6,681 nt of DNA. Origin: Candidatus Sumerlaeota bacterium. GTDB lineage: Bacteria; Sumerlaeota; Sumerlaeia; MWCT01; JAGHBZ01. The stretch spans positions 1 through 6,681 of the forward strand of contig JAGHBZ010000197.1 of assembly GCA_021160705.1 (NCBI GenBank), given 5' to 3'. Below the pieces are notes generated by a model that saw nothing but the letters and a program-made list of their open reading frames with translations, did not search any database and was not told the DNA's origin. Of this stretch, positions 1 through 5,748 are shown in pieces. Both the position numbers and the translations under genes were made by a program. How positions within the stretch are numbered: position 1 is the stretch's first letter; each line of letters opens with the position of its first letter.

Positions 1-88
1 GGAGTTAACCTGTGAAGGTCAGCTCTCATTTTCATATTTCAGAGATTTTGAGATTAGTGGTAGGCGATAAGGATGATGAACCTTAATA

Positions 89-120
89 AACCGACTAACC
101 GACCAAACCGAGTAACCGTA
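89..120. repeat. Imperfect 8-9 bp tandem repeat (AACCGACT-like, four copies)
   Basis: Four consecutive copies of an AACCG-headed unit can be read: AACCGACT (89-96), AACCGACC plus A (97-105), AACCGAGT (106-113) and AACCGTA (114-120). The array ends two bases before the stop codon of the minus-strand pentapeptide/J-domain gene, so it lies in that gene's 3' region. No hairpin with a U-tract is visible in 1-121, so it is not a recognisable terminator. Function is unknown; it may be a simple-sequence expansion. Confidence 0.55.
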
Positions 121-121
121 A

Positions 122-1237
122 TCATTCCTTAAGCGTCCGCACGAGTCGGGCAATCTTTAAATTATGCTGTGCATAAAGGTTATGAGGGTTCAGCTCCAAT
201 GCCTTTTCATAAGCCTGAATAGCCGAGTCTATTAATCCTGCCTCAAAGTACTTCAGCCCCAGGTTATAATATATTCGGTCGTTATTGGGCATATGCACGA
301 GGAGTTTAAGGTAATCCTCAATCGTATACTGATGGAGAGATTTTTGTGGGAGGTCTGGGTTGGCAGTGGAAAGAATCTGCATAAACGGTTTTGCGCGGTG
401 GCGGGTCAGGGATTTATATGCCAGCTGGATGCGTTCAAATTCACGCCTCGCTACTATTTTTATCTTCTCGCCAAGGTTTGCTACCAGGTCAGGGTGGTAT
501 TCCTTCACACGTTTTTTATACGCTTGCTGGATTTCCTCCAGACTTGCAGTTTTATCAATACCCAGAATCCGATAGCAATCTTCTTCAGGAAATAGGTCGT
601 TATAATCCATCTCCTCCAGCAGTTCTCTGACCTGTCCGCTTTTACCCTGCCTAATCTGAGACAGGTGTTTATTACTTATAATCGCCCGGTTAAACCGCTT
701 AAACAGAGGTATCATATCTTCGGTAAATTTTGCATTGGTCAGGTCTGCATCTTCAACGTTTGCGCCCTTGACCTTACTGCCAGTCAAATTGGCAAACTTC
801 AAACAGGCGCCCCTGAGGTCTGCTCCCTCAAGGTCAACGTCCACCAGACTTGCTCCTACCATATATGACCCCCCAAGTTTCGCTCCCCTCAGGCAGGCAT
901 AGTCAAGGTTCGTATCCACCATATTCGCCCCGACTAAGTTCGCTACCGTAAGGTTTGCACTTGTCAGAAACGCACTGGCAAGGTTCGCTCGCCTCAGGTC
1001 TGCGTAACTCAGGTTAGAATATGACAGGTCTACTCCGCTTAGGTCTGCGTTAAACAGCTTTGCTGCGGTTAAATCCACTCTGGTGAGATTATATCCTTTA
1101 AGGTCTGCTTCTTCTAACTCCGCCTGCACTAATGAAATACGTTGCGGTAACTCACGCCTGTATTGATTCCATAATACCGCACCATTCTTTTCTTTCAGGG
1201 TTGATAACAAAAACTCCAATACATCGCTCTTACCCAT
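122..1237 (-). CDS. Pentapeptide-repeat / J-domain / TPR protein
   Basis: A 371-residue, probably cytosolic protein with no signal peptide or membrane segment. Residues 39-173 form about 27 uninterrupted pentapeptides of the A(D/N)Lxx type (for example ADLRR, ANLAS, ANLVG, ADLRG), which should fold as a right-handed quadrilateral beta-helix of nearly seven coils. Residues about 220-280 are a J-domain: a DCYRILGI start, a basic helix II (QQAYKKRVKEY), the HPD tripeptide at 248-250, and helix III ending in QLAYKSL. Residues about 322-353 match a TPR (NLGLKYFEAG then AIQAYEKALELNP). J-domains stimulate the ATPase of Hsp70/DnaK, so a co-chaperone that recruits clients through the beta-helix or TPR is a reasonable inference, but the target is unknown. 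The ATG at 1237 is chosen because GGGGG lies 5 nt upstream and a good promoter sits at 1284-1312. The in-frame ATG at 1312 overlaps that promoter's -35 box. The gene is monocistronic here and divergent from the tRNA. Confidence 0.9.
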   Translation of the reverse strand: MGKSDVLEFLLSTLKEKNGAVLWNQYRRELPQRISLVQAELEEADLKGYNLTRVDLTAAKLFNADLSGVDLSYSNLSYADLRRANLASAFLTSANLTVANLVGANMVDTNLDYACLRGAKLGGSYMVGASLVDVDLEGADLRGACLKFANLTGSKVKGANVEDADLTNAKFTEDMIPLFKRFNRAIISNKHLSQIRQGKSGQVRELLEEMDYNDLFPEEDCYRILGIDKTASLEEIQQAYKKRVKEYHPDLVANLGEKIKIVARREFERIQLAYKSLTRHRAKPFMQILSTANPDLPQKSLHQYTIEDYLKLLVHMPNNDRIYYNLGLKYFEAGLIDSAIQAYEKALELNPHNLYAQHNLKIARLVRTLKE

Positions 1238-1242
1238 TGTTT

Positions 1243-1247
1243 CCCCC
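1243..1247 (-). promoter_or_regulatory. Shine-Dalgarno site that sets the start of the pentapeptide/J-domain gene
   Basis: Read on the minus strand, GGGGG is followed by AAACA and then ATG (1237-1235), a spacing of 5 nt. The longer in-frame start at 1312 has no comparable site and would add a 25-residue leader translated from promoter DNA. Confidence 0.6.
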
Positions 1248-1283
1248 GTATCCGAACTATTAAGAAAGCGCAAACAAAAAAGA

Positions 1284-1312
1284 TATATATTCACTTGAAC
1301 CCGATACGTCAA
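1284..1312 (-). promoter_or_regulatory. Sigma70-type promoter of the pentapeptide/J-domain gene
   Basis: On the minus strand a -35 box TTGACG (1312-1307) is separated by 17 nt from a -10 box TATATA (1289-1284). Transcription would begin near 1277, leaving a leader of about 40 nt before the ATG at 1237. Box sequences and spacing are both close to consensus. Confidence 0.65.
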
Positions 1313-1367
1313 CTGAAAATACCACTACGAGACTCACACTTTTTTCCCTAAATAATTCGCATATCTA

Positions 1368-1397
1368 TTGACTCGCAACCAGGGGATATGACATACT
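1368..1397 (+). promoter_or_regulatory. Probable promoter of the tRNA-Glu gene
   Basis: TTGACT at 1368-1373 resembles a -35 box. A possible -10 is CATACT at 1392-1397 (18 nt spacer); the alternative TACTAT at 1394-1399 has a poorer 20 nt spacer. A start near 1404 would give a 5' leader of about 30 nt, to be removed by RNase P. The -35 is good and the -10 only fair. Confidence 0.4.
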
Positions 1398-1434
1398 ATT
1401 TATATCGTTTCTGTCGCAAAAGACTAAAATGAGT

Positions 1435-1511
1435 GGCGGTATGGTCTAGCCCGGTTAGGACGCCGGCCTCTCACGCCGGTAGCAGGGGTTCAAATCCCCT
1501 TACCGCTACCA
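1435..1511 (+). tRNA. tRNA-Glu (anticodon CTC)
   Basis: A full cloverleaf can be folded by eye. The acceptor stem is GGCGGTA (1435-1441) with TACCGCT (1501-1507), then discriminator A1508 and encoded CCA (1509-1511). The D-stem is GTCT/GGAC (1444-1447 with 1458-1461). The anticodon stem CCGGC/GCCGG (1463-1467, 1475-1479) encloses the loop CTCTCAC with anticodon CTC at 1470-1472, which reads GAG. The T-arm is AGGGG, TTCAAAT, CCCCT (1484-1500). U11-A24, U13-G22 and a 4-nt variable loop lacking position 47 are typical of bacterial tRNA-Glu. The first acceptor pair is a G-U wobble (1435 with 1507), where G1-C72 is usual. Confidence 0.96.
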
Positions 1512-1523
1512 TTCAGATTTTCC

Positions 1524-1555
1524 AAGCCAGTCCACCCCCGGACTGGCTTTTACTT
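1524..1555 (+). terminator. Rho-independent terminator of the tRNA gene
   Basis: AAGCCAGTCC (1524-1533) and GGACTGGCTT (1540-1549) form a perfect 10-bp stem around the six-base loop ACCCCC. The stem is followed by a short T-rich stretch (TTACTTT). The stem begins 12 nt after the tRNA CCA end. The opposite strand has no T-run after the stem, so it should work only rightward. Its tail abuts the -35 box of the next promoter. Confidence 0.85.
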
Positions 1556-1584
1556 TGACACATAAAACACCACGTAGGTATACT
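1555..1584 (+). promoter_or_regulatory. Near-consensus promoter of the restriction-modification operon
   Basis: A perfect -35 TTGACA (1555-1560) and a -10 TATACT (1579-1584) are separated by 18 nt. Transcription should start near 1591, about 30 nt before the TTG at 1621. An interrupted palindrome, GTAG (1574-1577), 5 nt, CTAC (1583-1586), overlaps the -10 box and could be an operator, but it is too short to be persuasive. No controller (C) protein gene is present in the window. Confidence 0.7.
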
Positions 1585-1620
1585 ACAGCTCTATCAGTTG
1601 AGGGTTAAAAAGAAGCGACC

Positions 1621-2922
1621 TTGAGCGAGAAGAGCATAAATATAAAAAGAACCTCCAGTGTTGAAACAGCAAGTAAGCAAAGCCCCAAATTTACTTCAGT
1701 ATCAGATTTACCGAAAGTAGTGTCATTATTGTTACCCGAAGGATATCAGCTTTTACCCAATGCTTCTGAACTTTTTGAATTAGAGTTTGCCTTCTACGAG
1801 TACAATCTTCTTAATAAAGAAGAACTCATTCAAAGAGGCGCTTTTTTTAAAAGCATAGATGGAACGCCGACTTATCATTATATTATCTGCTCCAATAATA
1901 GTCCTCTCATCTGGAAAGGAAGGTCTGAGTTCACCAAATCATATTTCAAGGAGGGTAGTTTTTCCACTGGCTATGCTACGCATGGACTTTTCCCATATAG
2001 AGGCAAATTCCATCCACAGATGATTAAAGGACTACTAAATATTTTGGGTGTGAAGCAAGGCGAGATTGTCCTTGACCCTATGTGTGGAAGTGGCACGTTA
2101 AATGTGGAAGCAAGCATTATCGGAATAGACTCTGTTGGGATTGAAAAAAGTCCATTTTGTGTATTGATGAGCGAAGTTAAATATGAAGCCTTAAAAACTA
2201 ATGCTTACCAATTAGCCAGAATATCCAGAGAGATGTCCCAGAATTACAATTCTCTGATAAGTGCTAAAAAACTGCCAAATGCTTTTGTGTTTAAAGATGA
2301 TTTTGATTCTGTAAAGGGAATTACGTTGCTTGCTTTTTTAGATGCTATGGGCTACGCAAGAAGGTGCACAAAAAGTATAGACACCCTTTTCCCATCTGTA
2401 CTCAAAAGGTATGTAGGACAGATTACCTCTTTTGTTAAGACAAGGGATAAACTCAACCTAAAGATTGGTAAGGCAACGTTCAAAATTGGCGATGCAAGAA
2501 GACTCCCTTTAGAAGATAACTCAATAGATGCTATTATTACTTCTCCTCCTTATTCTTTCGCAATTAATTATGCTGAAAATGATAGACCACAGTTAGAATA
2601 TCTGGGTTATGACGTTGACACTCTTAAAAACGAGATGATTGGTCTGAAAGGAAGAACCAGAAAAGAAAAACTGGCTATCTATTTTGATGATATGAATAAG
2701 GTCTTACACGAGATGGCAAGGGTCTTGAAACCCGGGAAATATGCAGTAATTATAATCGGTTCAAATGATATTCAAACTGGGGGCATTAGACTGGAAACAA
2801 AAATAGAGGAAATGGCTCAGGAGAACGGACTTATCCTTGACCAGAAAATTGTAAAACCTATAAAGGGGATGAGGAATACAATGAAAGAGGAGTATATATT
2901 GTTTTTAATGAAGGGGAAATAA
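1621..2922 (+). CDS. DNA methyltransferase 1 of an R-M operon (SPPY type, probable N4-cytosine)
   Basis: A 433-residue SAM-dependent amino-methyltransferase. A likely motif X is GLFPYRGKFHPQM (about 122-134). Motif I is VLDPMCGSGT (150-159) and motif II GIEKSP (173-178). GDARRLP (290-296) then leads into motif IV TSPPY (307-311). VLKPGKYAVIIIGSN (368-382) is the late core strand. SPPY is more usual in N4-cytosine than N6-adenine enzymes, so m4C is inferred. The order I before IV differs from methyltransferase 2. About 110 residues between motif II and GDARRLP are unassigned and may be the target-recognition region, as is the N-terminal part (1-120). The fold also resembles Trm11-like RNA methyltransferases, but the neighbouring nuclease favours DNA. 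The start is TTG at 1621 with a weak AAGAAG site 5 nt upstream; TAA at 1606 blocks any longer form. First gene of the operon; 6 nt separate it from the nuclease gene. Confidence 0.85.
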   Translation: MSEKSINIKRTSSVETASKQSPKFTSVSDLPKVVSLLLPEGYQLLPNASELFELEFAFYEYNLLNKEELIQRGAFFKSIDGTPTYHYIICSNNSPLIWKGRSEFTKSYFKEGSFSTGYATHGLFPYRGKFHPQMIKGLLNILGVKQGEIVLDPMCGSGTLNVEASIIGIDSVGIEKSPFCVLMSEVKYEALKTNAYQLARISREMSQNYNSLISAKKLPNAFVFKDDFDSVKGITLLAFLDAMGYARRCTKSIDTLFPSVLKRYVGQITSFVKTRDKLNLKIGKATFKIGDARRLPLEDNSIDAIITSPPYSFAINYAENDRPQLEYLGYDVDTLKNEMIGLKGRTRKEKLAIYFDDMNKVLHEMARVLKPGKYAVIIIGSNDIQTGGIRLETKIEEMAQENGLILDQKIVKPIKGMRNTMKEEYILFLMKGK

Positions 2923-2928
2923 TCGACG

Positions 2929-3897
2929 ATGCATTATCCATCATTAGATGAAAAATTTAATACCGTTGTCTCAAAGAACACTTTCTATTTTAAGAATGTG
3001 GAGTTTGAAGAATACTATGAGGGACATATTTCGTCAATTGCACAGAATATTTTTCTTCTCAAGAACAGAATAGAAAGAGAAGGGTTAACAGAATCAGTCT
3101 TGCTCGCACACATTACAGAAGTGGAGGATGGACTTGACGCTATCTTGACAATAACAGGTTTTTCAAAGGAAAGCCTACAGAGATTAGTGACGTATATTCG
3201 AGTCACGGATGACAGAATCTTATCAACTCTCGTACACAAAGAAGCCTGGCCGCAAGAAGATTTCAAAAACGAATGGAATCTAAGCAAGATAAAATCTATT
3301 ATTAAGACAAACAAAAAGTTTGCTGAGGGCATTGTAAATTTATTCTTTAAAGCCTCTACAGTACCTGTGATAAAAAATGTTCTCCCGCTTTTTGAGTTTA
3401 AAAAACTTGATATAAATAAATTTAGATTTTCCATAGAGTCGCTTATTGATACCATTATAAGATACAAGACAAAGGGGTCATATAAAGCCTCAAGGCAGGG
3501 AAACCCCGAAGTTATCATTGAGCAAATTTTAACCTTACATAAACTAAATTTTGAAAAGGGTAAATTCAGGATTTCGGTGGCGGGCAACATTCCAAGAACA
3601 ATGGATTTTATAGTACCCAATAAGACGTCTCCAAAAATGATAATTGAGTGCTCTTACTCAGTGACCACTGCTTCTGGAATGGGCGATAAAGCAAAGACAG
3701 AGAAAACAGTTGCTCAGTATTTAAAGCAACACTATCCCGGCGTAGTATTTATTGGATTTGTAGATGGGCTTGGTTGGTATGTAAGACGAGGCGACCTGAG
3801 ACGTATGGTCGATGCGTATGATTTTGTCTTTACGTTCCACAAGGAAGAACTTAGAAGGTTTGAGAATTTGCTAACGGAGATATTTTATGCAAAATAA
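2929..3897 (+). CDS. Putative type II restriction endonuclease (PD-(D/E)XK-like)
   Basis: A 322-residue protein placed between two DNA methyltransferase genes, which is the main reason for the call. The first 200 or so residues are helix-rich and unrecognised. The C-terminal third looks like a nuclease core: RTMDFIVPN with D226, then KMIIECSYS with E240, then a basic GMGDKAKTEK (250-259), then FIGFVDGLGWYVRRGDL (274-290). The pattern of a strand ending in E, a Gly/Lys-rich segment, a YLK helix and an xxDGxGW strand recalls the DpnII/MboI family as remembered. I could not align it, and family membership would not fix the target site. The usual E-x-K is E-C-S here, so the catalytic lysine may be K254 or K256. 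The ATG at 2929 has AAGGGG 12 nt upstream, inside the end of methyltransferase 1. The 3' end overlaps methyltransferase 2 by 11 bases, indicating coupled translation. Confidence 0.7.
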   Translation: MHYPSLDEKFNTVVSKNTFYFKNVEFEEYYEGHISSIAQNIFLLKNRIEREGLTESVLLAHITEVEDGLDAILTITGFSKESLQRLVTYIRVTDDRILSTLVHKEAWPQEDFKNEWNLSKIKSIIKTNKKFAEGIVNLFFKASTVPVIKNVLPLFEFKKLDINKFRFSIESLIDTIIRYKTKGSYKASRQGNPEVIIEQILTLHKLNFEKGKFRISVAGNIPRTMDFIVPNKTSPKMIIECSYSVTTASGMGDKAKTEKTVAQYLKQHYPGVVFIGFVDGLGWYVRRGDLRRMVDAYDFVFTFHKEELRRFENLLTEIFYAK

Positions 3898-4876
3898 AGA
3901 ATATCCTGACAGATTGATAAATTCTATAGTTCAGGGAGATTGTCTGGAGATAATGCGCCAGATTCCTGACAACAGTGTAGATGTGACTTTTGCTGACCCA
4001 CCGTTTAATCTGAAAAAGAAATACAATAGGTATTATGACAAACACGAAGTTGAGAACTATCTTTCCTGGTGCAGAGAATGGCTTCGCGAGATGGTTCGTA
4101 TCACCAAACCAACAGGCTCAATTTTCGTGCATAACATCCCCAAGTGGTTAATCTATTTTGGTTTTTATCTCAACGAAGTTGCAATCTTTCGCCATTGGAT
4201 TGCGTGGGACGCCATGGGTTCTCCTCTTGGTAAGACTCTTTTACCCAATCATTACGGAATCTTATACTACGTGAAGTCCGACAAATTTAAGTTTTACGAT
4301 ATTAGAATGATGCATAAGCGTTGCCGGGTTTGTCATTATGTTTTACAGGATTACGGGGGTAAAAAGAACCAGATGCATAAATTTGGACCACTTGTTTCTG
4401 ATGTATGGACAGATATTCACCGTATAAGACACAAAAAGAGAAGAGACGAGCACCCCTGCCAGCTGCCTATCCATCTGCTTGAAAGGTTGATTCTAATGAG
4501 TACCGATGAAGGGGATATTATACTCGACCCTTTTGTTGGCACGGGAACAACTGCTATCGCCGCTAAAAAATTAGGAAGAAAATTTATCGGGATTGATATT
4601 GACCCCAAGTATGTAGAGATAACAAATAAAAAGCTGGAACAGACAGAGCCGACGTTAATAAATGGGGTTTATGTTAGTATTTTTCTCGATACGATAGTAA
4701 CAATAAGAGATAAAGACTGGGTAAAGTTAAAAGATGCTTTTGTTATTCCTGACGACCCACTCGAACTGGAAAAAACAGAAATCTCTCTGCTTCACAATAC
4801 GAAGAAAACCGTAAAATATAACAAGGTGGCAGGAGGAATCCAGAAGACCTTTCTATTGTGTAACGAAAAAGAATGA
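3887..4876 (+). CDS. DNA methyltransferase 2 of an R-M operon (beta-class, DPPF, probable N6-adenine)
   Basis: A 329-residue amino-methyltransferase with beta-class motif order. IVQGDCLEIM (14-23) precedes motif IV ADPPF (36-40). A central region of about 130-185 is the likely target-recognition part and includes CRVC (146-149). Then come the motif X-like HPCQLPIHLLERLI (189-202), motif I ILDPFVGTGTT (212-222) and motif II FIGIDIDPKY (233-242). DPPF is commoner in N6-adenine enzymes, though N4-cytosine is not excluded. A tail of about 75 residues after the core is unassigned. The ATG at 3887 has GGAG 7 nt upstream and overlaps the nuclease stop (3895-3897). The product probably modifies the recognition site of the upstream nuclease, perhaps the other strand from methyltransferase 1. 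After the TGA a different frame stays open to 5006, raising the possibility of a C-terminal frameshift. Confidence 0.9.
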   Translation: MQNKEYPDRLINSIVQGDCLEIMRQIPDNSVDVTFADPPFNLKKKYNRYYDKHEVENYLSWCREWLREMVRITKPTGSIFVHNIPKWLIYFGFYLNEVAIFRHWIAWDAMGSPLGKTLLPNHYGILYYVKSDKFKFYDIRMMHKRCRVCHYVLQDYGGKKNQMHKFGPLVSDVWTDIHRIRHKKRRDEHPCQLPIHLLERLILMSTDEGDIILDPFVGTGTTAIAAKKLGRKFIGIDIDPKYVEITNKKLEQTEPTLINGVYVSIFLDTIVTIRDKDWVKLKDAFVIPDDPLELEKTEISLLHNTKKTVKYNKVAGGIQKTFLLCNEKE

Positions 4877-4891
4877 GACAGCATATTCAGA

Positions 4892-4911
4892 GAACAAAGC
4901 AGATTTTGTTC
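4892..4911 (+). other. Weak inverted repeat after the R-M operon
   Basis: GAACAAA (4892-4898) and TTTGTTC (4905-4911) can pair as a 7-bp AT-rich stem with loop GCAGAT. There is no T-run directly after it, so it is a poor intrinsic terminator. It could be a leaky end of the operon or chance. The rest of 4877-4995 shows no clear promoter: CATAAT at 4976-4981 could serve as a -10 but has no matching -35. The Fur-FeoA gene may therefore be read through from the R-M promoter. Confidence 0.3.
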
Positions 4912-4995
4912 CAACTATTAGGCTTTTGAGTGGGTTCTTTTGCAGTAGCTGTGAAACGTTAGCAAAACAAGAAGGCATAATTAAAAGAGGCAAAG

Positions 4996-5697
4996 ATGAA
5001 AAATAAGAAAATTGGACAGCTGAAGCGTCAGTTTCTTCGGATGCTGGCAAATACAGGCGTTAGCCTGATTGATGAACAAAAAGAGATTCTGGACATCTTC
5101 TGTACTACAGACCAGCACCTCACGGTTGAAGATGTGGAACGCGAACTTCGTAAACGCAAGAAAGAACTCCCTCATCAATTGATAAAGTCAACCCTGGATA
5201 TGTTCTGTCAGTATGGTATTGCAGATAAACGTACGTTCAAGGACGGGCAGGTCTTCTACGAGCACAAACATCTCCAGGAGCATCACGACCATATGATATG
5301 TGTAAATTGCGGGAGATTGATAGAGTTCGTTGACCCTAAAATTGAAAACCTCCAGATGGAGGCAGCAGCGAAGAATAAATTCCATCCACTATGGCATACA
5401 CTTGAGATTTATGGGCTTTGTCAGAGTTGTTTTGAAAAAGCCAAACAAACCATACCCCTTGCGTTCGCACCAATCGGCGAGCGTGTCCGACTCCTCAGTA
5501 TCGTTGGGGGTTATGGCATACGAAGACGGCTGGCTGAGCTTGGGCTTGTGCCCGGAATCGAATTTGAAGTGATTAACAACAGCGGTCCTTTTATTATTGC
5601 AGTCAAAGGCTCTCGGGTTGCTATTGGGCTGGGCATTGCACGTAAGGTTATTGTTATGCCAGTGGAGCAAAGCACACAAAAGACCAACTCCTCCTGA
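4996..5697 (+). CDS. Fur-family regulator fused to a FeoA domain
   Basis: A 233-residue two-domain protein. Residues about 1-90 are a winged-helix region like Fur. Residues about 91-148 are a Fur metal-binding domain: the histidine cluster HHDH (96-99), CVNCG with C102 and C105, GRLIEFVDPKI, H130 and H134, and CQSC with C142 and C145. The two CxxC pairs match the structural zinc site of Fur/PerR/Zur proteins. Residues about 153-225 are a FeoA SH3-like domain (PLAFAPIGERVRLLSIVGG, RRRLAELGLVPG, then GSRVAIGLGIARKVIV). DtxR-type regulators carry a comparable C-terminal FeoA-like domain, so an iron- or metal-responsive regulator is inferred. The recognition helix is unusual: where Fur has TVYR followed by a conserved leucine, this has LIKS. 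The ATG at 4996 has AAGAGG 5 nt upstream. No feoB gene is visible. The stop is 51 nt before the aminotransferase ATG. Confidence 0.9.
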   Translation: MKNKKIGQLKRQFLRMLANTGVSLIDEQKEILDIFCTTDQHLTVEDVERELRKRKKELPHQLIKSTLDMFCQYGIADKRTFKDGQVFYEHKHLQEHHDHMICVNCGRLIEFVDPKIENLQMEAAAKNKFHPLWHTLEIYGLCQSCFEKAKQTIPLAFAPIGERVRLLSIVGGYGIRRRLAELGLVPGIEFEVINNSGPFIIAVKGSRVAIGLGIARKVIVMPVEQSTQKTNSS

Positions 5698-5748
5698 GTG
5701 TCAGTATTCATAATTCTCAGAACCACTCTATACGTGAAGGCGCGTAAG

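Noticed and set aside
2..70. An open frame from the window edge ending in TAA at 68-70, possibly the tail of an upstream plus-strand gene
   Set aside because: Only 22 codons, with no recognisable motif; a frame this short is often open by chance. Nothing else in 1-88 could be assigned.
74..133. A 19-codon frame from the ATG at 74 whose end (RVTVIIP) resembles the start of a family 2 glycosyltransferase
   Set aside because: It stops at once with TAA, is made largely of the tandem repeat, and runs over the end of the minus-strand gene; the resemblance is most likely chance.
293..868. Several plus-strand open frames of 67-100 codons
   Set aside because: They are antisense to the pentapeptide/J-domain gene, whose repeat structure and HPD motif are unmistakable.
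739..1110. Recurrent AGGTCTGC-like words at multiples of about 15 bases, resembling a direct-repeat array
   Set aside because: They are the antisense of codons for the repeated A-D-L pentapeptides, not an independent DNA repeat or CRISPR.
1238..1312. A 25-codon N-terminal extension of the J-domain protein from the ATG at 1312
   Set aside because: It overlaps a strong -35/-10 pair, lacks a ribosome site, and the internal ATG at 1237 has a good one.
3015..3620. A 201-codon open frame on the minus strand
   Set aside because: It lies wholly antisense to the nuclease gene, whose frame fits the tight operon, and its translation shows no recognisable motif.
1484..4995. tRNA-anchored genomic island with attachment-site repeats
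   Set aside because: No second copy of the tRNA 3' segment and no integrase were found in the window.
5698..5748. GTG at 5698 as the start of the aminotransferase
   Set aside because: It adds a leader not seen in the family, and the ATG at 5749 has a well-spaced GAAGG.
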